A stretch of 64,000 bases of DNA from Larkinella terrae (GTDB lineage: Bacteria; Bacteroidota; Bacteroidia; Cytophagales; Spirosomataceae): the NCBI RefSeq assembly GCF_009668025.1, contig NZ_WJXZ01000014.1:1260448-1324447 (forward strand), read 5' to 3'. Below are positions 23,523-32,950 of this stretch, in pieces. The position numbers were made by a program, and so were the translations under genes. A model generated the notes under the pieces. It did not search any database. It was not told the DNA's origin and saw nothing but the letters and a program-made list of their open reading frames with translations. Numbering within the stretch: the stretch's first letter is position 1; every line of letters starts with the position of its first letter.

Positions 23523-24620
23523 ATGATGAAAGAGATACCTAAATTGACCGGTCGGGGGCAACAGTTTAGGGCTGTCGGCCTGCTGTTGTTCCTTGTATGG
23601 GGCTGCGTCGACCCGGTAGAGCTGCCCATTCGGCAAACCGAGCGCCGGTTGGTCGTGGATGGGTTCATTACCGACGAACCTCCTCCGTACATCATTAAAC
23701 TGACCTATTCGGGAAACCTGAACCGGGCGCTGCTGATTCCCGACGAGCTGGCTATCAACGGCGCTGTGGCCACGGTGGAAGACAACCTCGGCAATCAGGC
23801 CCAGCTACAACAAGACCCGCTGAATCCGGCTTTCTACTGGATGCGCGACACCCGGCTTCAGGGCGTGCTCGGACGAACCTACACCTTGCGGATTCAGTTG
23901 CCGGATGGCAGCCGCTACGTTTCCCGGCCGGAACTGCTGGCCCCGGTTCCAGCCATTGAGAAGTTTTACGCAGAATACAAAGTGTCAGACCCGAACCTGC
24001 TGGCATTCAATTCGTTTCAGGTGCGTATCGATACCCGTGATCCGTCTGAACCCGGCAATTTTTACCGCTGGCAGGCAATGAGTTACATGCCAATCTGGGG
24101 GGGCGGCAACGATCCGCAGGGCTACTACAATCGGTCGCGGCCAGCGGGGGAAGGGGCCTATGCGCCTTTTTACGGTCCGCTTACCAACGTCCTCAGCGAT
24201 CAGCTCATCAACGGCAACCGGCTCGAAGGGCAGTTGGTGTTAACCGCTCCGCTGGTTGCGTTAGGAACCCAGTACATGGAAGTCCGGCAGTATTCGCTTT
24301 CCAGGGCGGCTTATCAATATTGGGTTCTCTACCAGGAACAGCTTTCGCGTGCGGGTACGATTTTCGATCCGCAGCCCGCCAGCATTGAGGGCAACGTGCG
24401 GTCGGTGGAGGATACGAATAAGCTGGCGCTGGGGTTCTTCGGCGCTTCGGCCGTGAGTCGGCAGCGGATGGTCATTCACACCGACACCATCAATTACGCC
24501 CGGTTTGTTTCGCGTTTCGGACCGTTGCTGTTTGACGATGTCAGCCCGACGGTTCCTGGCCTGGCGCGGGACCAGGCTCAGGCGGCTCCGCCCACGAAAT
24601 GGCTCACGGACGGGAAATGA
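23523..24620 (+). CDS. DUF4249 family lipoprotein
   Basis: The 365-residue protein carries an N-terminal hydrophobic segment ending LLFLVWGC, a lipobox-like site, then VDPVELPIRQTERRLVVDGFITDEPPP, the hallmark DUF4249 opening. Later regions include LRIQLPDGSRYVSRPE and YRWQAMSYMPIWGGG. DUF4249 lipoproteins usually pair with TonB-dependent receptors, as here: the stop overlaps the ATG at 24617 of the receptor gene by the ATGA arrangement. It probably acts as a receptor-associated surface lipoprotein. Confidence 0.85.
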   Translation: MMKEIPKLTGRGQQFRAVGLLLFLVWGCVDPVELPIRQTERRLVVDGFITDEPPPYIIKLTYSGNLNRALLIPDELAINGAVATVEDNLGNQAQLQQDPLNPAFYWMRDTRLQGVLGRTYTLRIQLPDGSRYVSRPELLAPVPAIEKFYAEYKVSDPNLLAFNSFQVRIDTRDPSEPGNFYRWQAMSYMPIWGGGNDPQGYYNRSRPAGEGAYAPFYGPLTNVLSDQLINGNRLEGQLVLTAPLVALGTQYMEVRQYSLSRAAYQYWVLYQEQLSRAGTIFDPQPASIEGNVRSVEDTNKLALGFFGASAVSRQRMVIHTDTINYARFVSRFGPLLFDDVSPTVPGLARDQAQAAPPTKWLTDGK

Positions 24621-27010
24621 CTTTATTTTTAACAAGTATGCGCCAATTTTCCCTTCGTTTGCGTTTGACTACGGTTCTGCTGTTGCTGGCCGTACCGGCT
24701 TTGCTGGCCCAAAACCGGTACCTGATCCGGGGCAGAATTACCGATGGCGCTTCAGGGCGTGGACTGGCGAATGTGTCTGTCAGCCTCAGGAAGCAGGGGA
24801 TAGGCACACTCAGTGACAGCACCGGGGCCTACAGCCTACGGGTATTGCCCGGACTGTACAGCCTGACATTTTCCCGCTTGGGGTATTACAGCCGCAGCCT
24901 CCCGGCGGAGGTCAGCCGGGCCGACGAAGTCGTAGACGTGACGCTCAATCCCGACATCCGGCAGTTGGAAGAGATCAGCGTAACGGGCCGGGCTCCCGAC
25001 GCTAATGTCTCGGCGGCCCAGATGAGTGTCGTCAAGCTTGACATGAAGAATCTGCGCAACATTCCCGTCGTTTTTGGGGAAGTCGATATTCTGAAAGCAT
25101 TGACGCTGCAACCGGGCGTTTCTACGGTGGGCGAAGGCGCTGGCGGTTTTAATGTAAGGGGTGGGCGGACCGACCAGAATCTGGTGCTGTTAGACGGCGC
25201 ACCTTTGTTCAACACGAGCCACTTGCTGGGATTGCTGAGCAACCTCAATGCCGACGCCATTCAGGACGTAACGCTGTATAAAGGTGGAATTCCGGCCGCG
25301 TACGGCGGGCGCCTATCCAGTCTGTTACTTATGAATACGAAAACGGGCGAAACCGACCGGCTTAGTGTCAATGGCGGAATTGGTTTAATTACGAGTCGGT
25401 TGCTGCTGCAGGGGCCAGTAACGAAGAATAAAAAACTGACTTTTCTGGCCGGAGGTCGCATCGCGTATCCATCACTGTTGCTGGGGCTTTTTCCTGCCCC
25501 GACCAACCGAAACCGGGCTTCTTTCTATGACCTGAACGGCCGCATCACGTACCACTTTAGTCCGAACGGCCAGCTAACGGGCACATTTTACCGATCGTTT
25601 GATACGTTCAAGTTTCCGCAGGACACGCTTTACACCACCCAATCGACCCTGCTCACGGCCCGCTACAGCCAGCGTCTTAACCCGAAATGGTCGTTCAATC
25701 TGACGGGTACCCAGAGCGATTACCGATTCTTTTTAGATGGTCAACGAGTGGCTAACACGTACCGCTACCGCTCGACGATCCGGCAGCGTGACGCCCGTCT
25801 TGACTGGCAGTGGACGCCTATACCAGCCCACCGGATCGAGTTCGGAGGTTCCCTGACGGCTTACGCGTTGTTGCCCGGAGCCATCAATCCAACGGGCGAA
25901 GGCTCAAACATTACCGCCCAGAGGTTATCAAATGAGCAAGCCCGCGAATGGGCGGGTTACCTTTCCGACGACTGGACGCTGATGCGGAACCTATCGGTTC
26001 AGGTGGGGATTCGCTACGCCCGGTTTACCAATATCGGGCCGGGAGCCGGTTTTCAATACGCGGAAGGATTGCCCCGCAGCCGGGAAACCATCACCGATAC
26101 GCTGAATTATGGGAGCGGAAAACCGGTCGTTCGCTACGGCGGCTGGGAACCCCGCATGACGGTGCGGGTCAACCTGACGAGTGTCAGTTCCGTCAAATTC
26201 AGTTATCACCGCACCCGCCAGTTTTTGCACCTGATCTCCAACACAACGGCTATTTCGCCGGTCGATTTCTGGAAGCTCAGTGATCCGCTGGTCCGGCCCG
26301 CAGTAGCCGATCAGTGGGCCGTTGGTTACTTTCGCAACTTTCGGGACAATATCTACGAAACCTCGGTGGAAGTATACGGGAAGCAAATGACCAGCCTGGT
26401 CGAATACCGCAACGGCGCAACGCTTTTGCTCAATCCGGCCCTGGATGCCGACCTGCTGGCAGCTCAGGGGAAGGCTTACGGGGTGGAAATAAGTTTGCAG
26501 AAAACACGCGGGTTGCTGACCGGCCTTTTGGCCTACACCTACGCCCGGACGCTGGCCCGGGTGCCGACGACGTACGCCCGCGACCGCATCAACGGCGGGG
26601 CCTGGTATGCGTCGACCTTCGACCGGCCCCACAACCTGACCGTCGCTACGCAATGGAAATGGAGTCGGGGGTGGACCTTTGGGACTAACTTCGTGTATAC
26701 CAGCGGCCGACCGACGACGTATCCCGACGGAACCTATCGGCTGAACGGCACCAAAGTACTTGATTATTCCCAGCGCAACGTCGACCGCATTCCGGACTAC
26801 CATCGGCTGGATGTGTCGTTTACCAAAGACGGTCGACGGGCGCCGGGTCAGCGTCGGTACAGCAACTGGTCGGTGTCACTCTATAATGTGTATGCCCGCA
26901 AAAATCCGTATTCGATTTATTTTCAACGGGTAAACACAACCACCCGGAGCTACCAGCTCTCGGTTTTTGGTACGGTTATTCCCTCGTTAAGCTGGAATTT
27001 TACCTACTAA
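24617..27010 (+). CDS. TonB-dependent outer-membrane receptor with carboxypeptidase-regulatory-like domain
   Basis: The product has 797 residues from the ATGA-coupled start; an alternative ATG at 24638 gives a tidier signal peptide (MRQFSLRLRLTTVLLLLAVP). After the signal comes a carboxypeptidase-regulatory-like domain (RGRITDGASGRGLANVSVSL, about residues 35-120), then the plug (ISVTGRAPDANVSAAQMSVV, GGFNVRGGRTDQNLVLLDGA) and a 22-strand-type barrel ending LSVFGTVIPSLSWNFTY. It lacks SusC length, so it is a generic Bacteroidota TonB receptor. The ligand is unknown. Confidence 0.88.
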   Translation: MTLFLTSMRQFSLRLRLTTVLLLLAVPALLAQNRYLIRGRITDGASGRGLANVSVSLRKQGIGTLSDSTGAYSLRVLPGLYSLTFSRLGYYSRSLPAEVSRADEVVDVTLNPDIRQLEEISVTGRAPDANVSAAQMSVVKLDMKNLRNIPVVFGEVDILKALTLQPGVSTVGEGAGGFNVRGGRTDQNLVLLDGAPLFNTSHLLGLLSNLNADAIQDVTLYKGGIPAAYGGRLSSLLLMNTKTGETDRLSVNGGIGLITSRLLLQGPVTKNKKLTFLAGGRIAYPSLLLGLFPAPTNRNRASFYDLNGRITYHFSPNGQLTGTFYRSFDTFKFPQDTLYTTQSTLLTARYSQRLNPKWSFNLTGTQSDYRFFLDGQRVANTYRYRSTIRQRDARLDWQWTPIPAHRIEFGGSLTAYALLPGAINPTGEGSNITAQRLSNEQAREWAGYLSDDWTLMRNLSVQVGIRYARFTNIGPGAGFQYAEGLPRSRETITDTLNYGSGKPVVRYGGWEPRMTVRVNLTSVSSVKFSYHRTRQFLHLISNTTAISPVDFWKLSDPLVRPAVADQWAVGYFRNFRDNIYETSVEVYGKQMTSLVEYRNGATLLLNPALDADLLAAQGKAYGVEISLQKTRGLLTGLLAYTYARTLARVPTTYARDRINGGAWYASTFDRPHNLTVATQWKWSRGWTFGTNFVYTSGRPTTYPDGTYRLNGTKVLDYSQRNVDRIPDYHRLDVSFTKDGRRAPGQRRYSNWSVSLYNVYARKNPYSIYFQRVNTTTRSYQLSVFGTVIPSLSWNFTY

Positions 27011-27073
27011 ATGTGTATCTTGATTAAAAATTAAAAAACCGCATCGTCGTTTAGCGACCCATTTTCTGTCCCT

Positions 27074-27793
27074 ATGAAATCCCGTTCGGCCCAACTGGTG
27101 GTGCTGTTTGCCCTGCTGAATTTGTCGGGCTTTAGTCAGTGTGTCGTATCGCAGGATGCTCAGAAGCGGGTGATCACGACCTGCCAGTATTACGCACCCA
27201 AAAACGGCTTGCTGGTCAACCGGCCGGATCGCAGTCAGGCGCTTACGCAGGTTACTTTTCTGGGCAGCGAGTATTTGACCTATCCCATCTGGCAGGATGG
27301 CACGCTGGAGTCCGGCGATCCGAAAAAACCGATACCGTGCCGGATTGCGTTCAACATTGCCACCAACGTCGTTAAATGCCGGTTTGCGGGCGACGAGCGG
27401 GAATACGAAGTGCTGCCGGAAGGGTTTACTATCAACGATATGCGGTTTACCAGTCAGGTAAGCCGGAAAGTCAACAAGACGAACCGTGTGTACTATATGG
27501 TTTTGTACGCGGGCAAAACCCGGTTGCTAAAGCAAATTCGCAGCAATCTGAGTGTCGTAAAAAGAGACGCCTATTCCATGGAGCAACCGTTCGACGGAAC
27601 TTTCATCCACAGTAAAACCTACTTTATTCAGCGGAATAATGAAAAACTCCGGGTGGTGAATTTGTCCAGAAAGTCCGTTCTTGGCGTTCTGAAAGACCCT
27701 ACCAATCAGTTAGACCAATACCTCACCCAGCGTAAGCTGGATGACTACCAACTCGTCAATGCCGTGGCGTATTACGACGGAGTTCAAAAATAA
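27074..27793 (+). CDS. Secreted protein of unknown function
   Basis: The 239-residue product has a signal peptide (LVVLFALLNLSGFSQ). The mature part includes RVITTCQYYAPKNGLL, VTFLGSEYLTYPIWQDG and a C-terminal helical region with SVLGVLKDPTNQLDQYL. I do not recognise a domain. It lies 63 bases after the TonB receptor gene in the same direction and may be co-expressed with it. Confidence 0.65.
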   Translation: MKSRSAQLVVLFALLNLSGFSQCVVSQDAQKRVITTCQYYAPKNGLLVNRPDRSQALTQVTFLGSEYLTYPIWQDGTLESGDPKKPIPCRIAFNIATNVVKCRFAGDEREYEVLPEGFTINDMRFTSQVSRKVNKTNRVYYMVLYAGKTRLLKQIRSNLSVVKRDAYSMEQPFDGTFIHSKTYFIQRNNEKLRVVNLSRKSVLGVLKDPTNQLDQYLTQRKLDDYQLVNAVAYYDGVQK

Positions 27794-27869
27794 GATTTTA
27801 GAAAAGAGACGGTTTTGGATGAGGGCGTCTTCAGGAAGTAAAAGCTGTCCAGTTAGGTTGACGGCTCGT

Positions 27870-28190
27870 TTACGCTTCTGCTTCAAACAACTCCACATTC
27901 GTTACTGCCCACTCGCCCGCAATCATGGGCATGCCGCGCAGCACTCCCCGGTTATTGGTACAAATCAGATAGAGATCGCCGGACTGGAAGATGGCGACGA
28001 TCGTTTCGCCGGACGTCTCCGACGGTTTGCCAACGGTTTCGGTCAGGCTAAATCCGTTGTCGTCGAACGTAATTGAATAAATCCGCAGATCCGTGGTTTC
28101 ATAGCGGTGTTTCAGCATGGATTTCCGCAGAATGCCATGCACTTTCTCAGCCTCTTCGGGATTTTTGGTCGCGGGAACAAAGAATTTCAT
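27870..28190 (-). CDS. Hypothetical small soluble protein
   Basis: From ATG 28190 the protein has 106 residues starting MKFFVPATKNPEEAEKVHGI. It has no signal or membrane segment and appears alpha/beta (LRIYSITFDDNGFSLTETVG, GETIVAIFQSGDLYLICT). An upstream in-frame ATG at 28250 lies within the adjacent inverted repeat and is less likely. Function unknown. Confidence 0.6.
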   Translation of the reverse strand: MKFFVPATKNPEEAEKVHGILRKSMLKHRYETTDLRIYSITFDDNGFSLTETVGKPSETSGETIVAIFQSGDLYLICTNNRGVLRGMPMIAGEWAVTNVELFEAEA

Positions 28191-28205
28191 TGTTTTTGAT
28201 TTAAA

Positions 28206-28307
28206 GTTTACGGTTTTCGGTGGCTGACACATTCCACTAACGTAATGCAAGAATCCTTCTCAAAGCATGCGTCAGCCACCGAAAACCGCATACCGAAAAC
28301 CGTAAAC
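28206..28307. repeat. Inverted repeat with duplicated word in one arm
   Basis: The 23-base left arm (28206-28228) is complementary to the right arm 28271-28307, except that the right arm has an extra 14 bases which repeat the word CCGAAAACCG. The element fills most of the space between the small hypothetical gene and the GNAT gene. Confidence 0.8.
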
Positions 28308-28775
28308 CTATTTTTTCCACATCAGCGTACTGCGTTCCTGATCGACGAAGTCGACGGATTCGTACAACCGCTTCGCGCGGGGATTGTATTTTTCGGTTTG
28401 TAAAAGAATAACTGAAACTCCCAGTTCGTCGGCGGTTTGCTGAATCCGTTGCAAAACCTGACGACCCCGACCACCACTTCTGTGGCTTTCTTCAATAAAC
28501 AGTTCGTCCACCAGAGCGGTTTTTCCGCCGAACTCCAGGGCAAAACCGTACGTCAGCACCACATAACCCACCGGGCGGTTTTCGTCCATCACCAGCCAGA
28601 GCGAGCCCAGCGACGGATTTTCCTGCATTTCCCGAATAAGCTGCTGCCGGAGCGGCCGGTCGAACGGATAGCCGAAATGATGGCAAAACGTTTCCATTAG
28701 TTGCAGTAAGGCGTCAACATCCGCGGGTTGGGTAGCCGGACGAATCAGGTCGGGAATGGGGGTTCGATTTTCCAC
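28308..28775 (-). CDS. GNAT family N-acetyltransferase
   Basis: The 155-residue single-domain GNAT has DENRPVGYVVLTYGFAL (beta4), ALVDELFIEESHRSGGRGRQ (motif A, with R/Q-x-x-G-x-G/A as SGGRGR) and VILLQTEKYNPRAKRLYESV (motif B). The acceptor substrate is unknown. Its start is in a divergent region with the MerR gene. Confidence 0.82.
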   Translation of the reverse strand: MENRTPIPDLIRPATQPADVDALLQLMETFCHHFGYPFDRPLRQQLIREMQENPSLGSLWLVMDENRPVGYVVLTYGFALEFGGKTALVDELFIEESHRSGGRGRQVLQRIQQTADELGVSVILLQTEKYNPRAKRLYESVDFVDQERSTLMWKK

Positions 28776-28832
28776 TTGCGTTGAGAACGGCGGTAAAATA
28801 CGGCAAAGTTTAAAAAAAACTTCACTTTTTTC

Positions 28833-28863
28833 TTGACTCTTCCCTTACGTCATAGCCTACATT
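28833..28863 (+). promoter_or_regulatory. MerR-type promoter with 19-bp spacer
   Basis: TTGACT (28833-28838) and TACATT (28858-28863) are separated by 19 bases, the elongated spacer characteristic of promoters activated by MerR-family proteins. The downstream gene encodes such a regulator, so autoregulation is plausible. Confidence 0.5.
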
Positions 28864-28887
28864 TACAGCGTCAACATCGGTAACGCA

Positions 28888-29667
28888 ATGAGTATGAGAA
28901 CCTATTCGGTCAAACAACTGGCAAAACTGGCGGGAGTCAGCGTGCGCACGCTGCATCATTACGACCGCCTGAGCCTGCTGAAACCGTCCGTTCGCACGGA
29001 AGCCCGGTACCGGCTTTACGGCGAGAAAGAGTTAATCCGACTGCAGCAGATTCTCTTTTACAAGGAACTGGATTTTCCTCTGATGGAAATCCGGCAGGTT
29101 CTCGACGATCCTGACTTCGATCTGGTAGTGGCGCTGAAAAGTCACAAAACCGCCCTGAAAGACCGCCGGGATCGGCTCACGACCTTGCTGAGCACAATTG
29201 ACAAAACCATTTCAAAACTAAAAGGAGAACAGATCATGGTAACAGACGAAGAATTATACGCCGGTTTCCCGAAAGAAACCGCGGAATCGTACCGGCAGGA
29301 AGCCGTCGCCAAGTACGGGGAGAAAGTCGTGGCTGAATCGGAGAACAAACTCCAGAAATTAACCAAAGATGAACTGACGCAGGTCAAAGCTGAGGGCGAA
29401 GAAATCGCCGGTGCGCTGGCCGGATTGATGCACAAAGATCCGACCGACCCGGCTGTTCAGCAACAGGTTGCCCGGCACTACGCGTTTATCCGTAAGATGT
29501 GGGGGCCATCCGTCGGCAACGGCGATCCGTTGGCCGCATACCGCGGACTCGGGCAGTTGTACGTCGATGACCCGCGCTACACCAGCCAGAACGGCGTCCC
29601 TAATCCCGACTATGCCCGGTTTCTGTGCAAAGCGATGCAGCATTTTGTAGACGGGCAGAGGGTATAG
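28888..29667 (+). CDS. MerR-family regulator with TipAS drug-binding domain
   Basis: The 259-residue protein starts MRTYSVKQLAKLAGVSVRTL, the MerR HTH, with HHYDRLSLLKPSVRTEARYR the wing. A coiled-coil dimerisation helix (about 75-115) leads to a TipAS-like domain (about 130-259) including FPKETAESYRQEAVAKYG and HYAFIRKMWGPS. TipAS domains bind thiopeptides and other ligands and often regulate multidrug efflux or resistance. No transporter is adjacent. The final codons lie in an inverted repeat shared with the convergent esterase gene. Confidence 0.87.
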   Translation: MSMRTYSVKQLAKLAGVSVRTLHHYDRLSLLKPSVRTEARYRLYGEKELIRLQQILFYKELDFPLMEIRQVLDDPDFDLVVALKSHKTALKDRRDRLTTLLSTIDKTISKLKGEQIMVTDEELYAGFPKETAESYRQEAVAKYGEKVVAESENKLQKLTKDELTQVKAEGEEIAGALAGLMHKDPTDPAVQQQVARHYAFIRKMWGPSVGNGDPLAAYRGLGQLYVDDPRYTSQNGVPNPDYARFLCKAMQHFVDGQRV

Positions 29668-29805
29668 GGCGTTGGGCAGTGGGCAGAGGGATTTGGGCCT
29701 TTGGCAAAGGGTTTGTATCACAGGCTGTTTGACTAAGGACAAGCATTTTTACTTTCACCCTTTGCCCCATGCCCACTGCTAAACGCCCAAACCTCTATCC
29801 CCTCT
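29657..29805. repeat. Inverted repeat spanning two convergent gene ends
   Basis: The left arm (from 29657, through the MerR stop) and the right arm (to 29805, through the esterase stop) share complementary words such as GCAGTGGGCA/TGCCCACTGC, AGAGGG.TATAG and CAAAGGG/CCCTTTG, with local slips. The arms extend into the last codons of both genes. Confidence 0.75.
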
Positions 29806-30619
29806 TATCAAAATACGCCCGCATGAACAGAAGCTGGTAGTTTAGGGCATTGTTCCAGTAAGTCCAGTTATGGGCGCCGGGGCGGGTGATGAAGTCATGG
29901 GCGATGTTGAGGTCCAGCATTTTCTGGTGCAGATTCGAGTTGACCCGAAAGAAAAAATCTTCGGTTCCGCAGTCGATGATCAGCGCCTGGGAGTTTGGCG
30001 TCAGCAAATGGAGCAGGTTAATGACAGTATTTTGCTCCCAGCGTTCAGGATTCTGGGCGTAGGTTCCCAGCCATTTCGCCATGTTCCAGTTGTTCGGGAA
30101 AGGCCGGATATCGACGCCCCCGCTCATGCTGCCCGCGGCCCCAAACACGTCCTGATGCCGAAATCCCAGGTAAAGCGCTCCATGACCGCCCATGCTCAAA
30201 CCGGTGATGGCCCGGCCCGAGCGGTTTTTGATGGTTTTGTAATGACCATCCACCCAGGCCACCAGTTCGCCGGAAACGTAAGTTTCGTACCGGGATGACG
30301 GATCGACCGGGCTATCAAAATACCAGCTGGAAACGTTCCCATCGGGACAAACGATGATGGATTGGTAGGTATCGGCGGCTTTCTGAACCGACGGTGCTTT
30401 TTTCACCCAATCGGCGTAGTTACCGCCGTGACCGTGCAGCAGGTACACCACCGGGAACTCCGGTCCGTTCGCGTACGAATCCGGCGTAATCACCACCGCT
30501 TTGATGGTTTTCTTCATGGATGCGCTGTAGGTTTCCACGGTATCCACTTTGGACGCCCGAACGGTTTGATGAATAAAAAGGAAAAGAATTAGAACTTGAA
30601 AGATACGTTTTGTAGTCAT
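29795..30619 (-). CDS. Secreted esterase, esterase D / putative feruloyl esterase family
   Basis: The 274-residue alpha/beta hydrolase has a signal peptide (MTTKRIFQVLILFLFIHQT). Motifs are VVYLLHGHGGNYADW (oxyanion region), the nucleophile elbow GLSMGG with Ser142, an Asp in LIIDCGTEDFF and a His in RPGAHNWTYW. The family (PF00756) includes carbohydrate esterases, S-formylglutathione hydrolase relatives and xylan-active enzymes. Export suggests hydrolysis of an environmental ester. Confidence 0.83.
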   Translation of the reverse strand: MTTKRIFQVLILFLFIHQTVRASKVDTVETYSASMKKTIKAVVITPDSYANGPEFPVVYLLHGHGGNYADWVKKAPSVQKAADTYQSIIVCPDGNVSSWYFDSPVDPSSRYETYVSGELVAWVDGHYKTIKNRSGRAITGLSMGGHGALYLGFRHQDVFGAAGSMSGGVDIRPFPNNWNMAKWLGTYAQNPERWEQNTVINLLHLLTPNSQALIIDCGTEDFFFRVNSNLHQKMLDLNIAHDFITRPGAHNWTYWNNALNYQLLFMRAYFDKRG

Positions 30620-30658
30620 TAGGGTACTTTGGATTTGTGGTTTGGGCGAGGGGCGTTA

Positions 30659-30715
30659 GGCAGCGGGGTAAGGGCATAGAGCTCCAAATCTGCCCCATGC
30701 CCTTACCCCGCTGCC
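30659..30715. repeat. Perfect 19-bp-arm inverted repeat
   Basis: Arms 30659-30677 and 30697-30715 are exact complements (GGCAGCGGGGTAAGGGCAT) with a 19-base loop. It lies between the divergent esterase and S9 peptidase genes, so it is not a terminator for either. Confidence 0.85.
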
Positions 30716-30788
30716 CAACACGCAACACCTCCCCGCAAAATAAAAACTTTTCGTATCTTCATGGGCTTATTCCTCTTCAAAACAAACC

Positions 30789-32789
30789 ATGAAATCCATT
30801 TTTCTTTGCCTGTTTTTGACCGGCACCTTACTGGCACAGCCTCCTGCCAAACGTTCCATTCAACCTTCTGACATTCTGAGATTGCAGAACATTGCCGATC
30901 CGCAGGTTTCGCCCGAAGGAACCTGGGTGGCTTTTACGCTTTCGTCGGTCGATAAAGAGAAGGATAAACGGAATACCGATGTCTGGATGGTGAGCTGGGA
31001 CGGCAAACAGACGGTTCAGTTGACGAGCAGCCCCGACGGCGAATCGGCGCCCCGTTGGAGTCCGGACGGCCGCTACCTGTCGTTTGTGGCTACCCGCAAC
31101 GGCGACAAAGACGGCCAGCTGTGGCTCCTCGACCGACGCGGTGGGGAAGGCAAAAAACTGACTGACCTGAAAAGTGACCTGGAAGCCTACGAATGGGCAC
31201 CTGACGGCAAATCCATCGCGCTCGTGATTCGCGATAAAGATTATTCGGATTCCGCAAAAACCAAAATTCGAAAACCGTACGTCATCGATCGCTATCATTT
31301 CAAAGAAGACACCAAAGGCTACCTCGATCGCCGGGCGGCCCACCTGTATCTGTTCAACCTTGAAACGAAGAAACTCGATACGCTCACAACCGGTAGTTAC
31401 GACGAAACCGCGCCGGTCTGGTCGCCCGACAGCAGGCAGATTGCGTTTGTGAGCAACCGCACTTCCGATCCCGACAAAAATGAAAATACGGATCTGTACG
31501 TCATCGAAGCCCGTGCTAAAGCCCCGATGAAGCAACTGACTACCTGGGGCGGTTACGATAACAACCCGGTCTGGAGCCCCGATGGCACTCAGATTGCCTA
31601 TTTGCGGTCAACGGCTGCAACGAATTTTATCATGTACGACCAGCCGGTTTTGTCGGTGATTTCGGCCAATGGTGGCGAACCCAAACTGGTATCCGTCGCC
31701 CTGGATCGCCCGGTTCGGAATCCGCGCTGGTCGGCCGACGGAAAATCGATAGCGGTTTTAGTAGACGACGATCGCCGGACCTACGTCGGCGCCTACGATC
31801 TGGCATCGGGCAAACTAAACCGCCTGGCCGGGGGTGATCTCGCCTTTGCCGATCTGGAACAAAATTCAAAGGGTGGCTGGGCTACGCTGATGAGCAAACC
31901 GCAATTGCCGACGGAAATTTACGCCGTCGAAAATGGTGAAACCCGCCGACTAACGACCTTTCAGGATGCTTTTGTGGCTCCGTTAACGCTGGCGTCGGTT
32001 GAAGGATTTACGTCGCGGAGCAAAGACGGAACGCAGGTCGAAAACATGCTTTTCCGCCCCGCCAATGTTCCGGCCAGGCAGAAATCGCCGACGATCCTGT
32101 TCATTCACGGCGGGCCGGTTGGGCAGGATAATTTCGGTTTCGATCTTTCGCGGCAACTGCTGGCCGGGGGCGGTTACGTCGTTGCGGGCGTCAATTACCG
32201 GGGCAGCAGCGGCCGTGGACTGGCGTTTTGTAAATCCATCTACGGCGATTGGGGCAATAAGGAAGTGGCTGATATTCTGGGCGCTACCGATTATCTGGTG
32301 GCCAATGGCATTGCCGATCCAACGAAGCTGGGCATCGGCGGCTGGAGTTACGGCGGTATTCTAACCAATTACACCATCGCGACCGATCAGCGGTTTAAGG
32401 CGGCCGCAAGCGGAGCCGGAAGTTCGCTGCAACTGACCATGTACGGTTCCGATCAGTACGTTACGCAATATGAAAACGAGCTGGGTCTGCCCTGGAAGAA
32501 TACCGATAAGTGGCTGAAAGTGTCCTATCCGTTCCTGAAAGCCGACCGCATCAAGACGCCGACGCTGTTCATGGGGGGCGAAAAAGATTTCAACGTGCCG
32601 ATTGCCGGAAGTGAGCAAATGTATCAGGCGCTGAAGTCGCTGGGCGTTCCGGCACAGCTCATTATTTATCCCGGACAGTTTCACGGTCTTTCGGTGCCGA
32701 GTTACCAAACCGATCGGTTCGAGCGGTATTTGAAGTGGTTCGACCAGTATCTGAAAACCTCAGTAGCGGTTTTGGGGACGGGTAAATAA
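30789..32789 (+). CDS. S9 family prolyl-oligopeptidase-type peptidase, secreted
   Basis: The 666-residue protein has a signal peptide (FLCLFLTGTLLAQPP). Residues about 25-400 form a WD40-like (PD40) propeller with repeated W-S-P-D/W-A-P-D blades. The C-terminal alpha/beta hydrolase has HGGPVGQDNFGF, the nucleophile Ser520 in GGWSYGG, Asp in GGEKDFNVPI and His in PGQFHGLS. Relatives are dipeptidyl- and acylaminoacyl-peptidases in the periplasm, likely for peptide scavenging. Confidence 0.9.
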   Translation: MKSIFLCLFLTGTLLAQPPAKRSIQPSDILRLQNIADPQVSPEGTWVAFTLSSVDKEKDKRNTDVWMVSWDGKQTVQLTSSPDGESAPRWSPDGRYLSFVATRNGDKDGQLWLLDRRGGEGKKLTDLKSDLEAYEWAPDGKSIALVIRDKDYSDSAKTKIRKPYVIDRYHFKEDTKGYLDRRAAHLYLFNLETKKLDTLTTGSYDETAPVWSPDSRQIAFVSNRTSDPDKNENTDLYVIEARAKAPMKQLTTWGGYDNNPVWSPDGTQIAYLRSTAATNFIMYDQPVLSVISANGGEPKLVSVALDRPVRNPRWSADGKSIAVLVDDDRRTYVGAYDLASGKLNRLAGGDLAFADLEQNSKGGWATLMSKPQLPTEIYAVENGETRRLTTFQDAFVAPLTLASVEGFTSRSKDGTQVENMLFRPANVPARQKSPTILFIHGGPVGQDNFGFDLSRQLLAGGGYVVAGVNYRGSSGRGLAFCKSIYGDWGNKEVADILGATDYLVANGIADPTKLGIGGWSYGGILTNYTIATDQRFKAAASGAGSSLQLTMYGSDQYVTQYENELGLPWKNTDKWLKVSYPFLKADRIKTPTLFMGGEKDFNVPIAGSEQMYQALKSLGVPAQLIIYPGQFHGLSVPSYQTDRFERYLKWFDQYLKTSVAVLGTGK

Positions 32790-32867
32790 GTGGGCAAATC
32801 CCAGGCAGCGGTTCTGAAAAATGATATAAAACAGAGACAGCATTGTAATCATTTAACCCCATTCCCT

Positions 32868-32896
32868 AAAATAGCCTATTTTATATGGGCTATTTT
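32868..32896 (+). terminator. Hairpin terminator of the S9 peptidase gene
   Basis: AAAATAGCC (32868-32876) pairs with GGCTATTTT (32888-32896), ending in a T run. Confidence 0.75.
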
Positions 32897-32950
32897 CGTG
32901 TTATTACATTCGATTTGGTAAGTGGATCGTGTACCACTAAAACGTAATGA

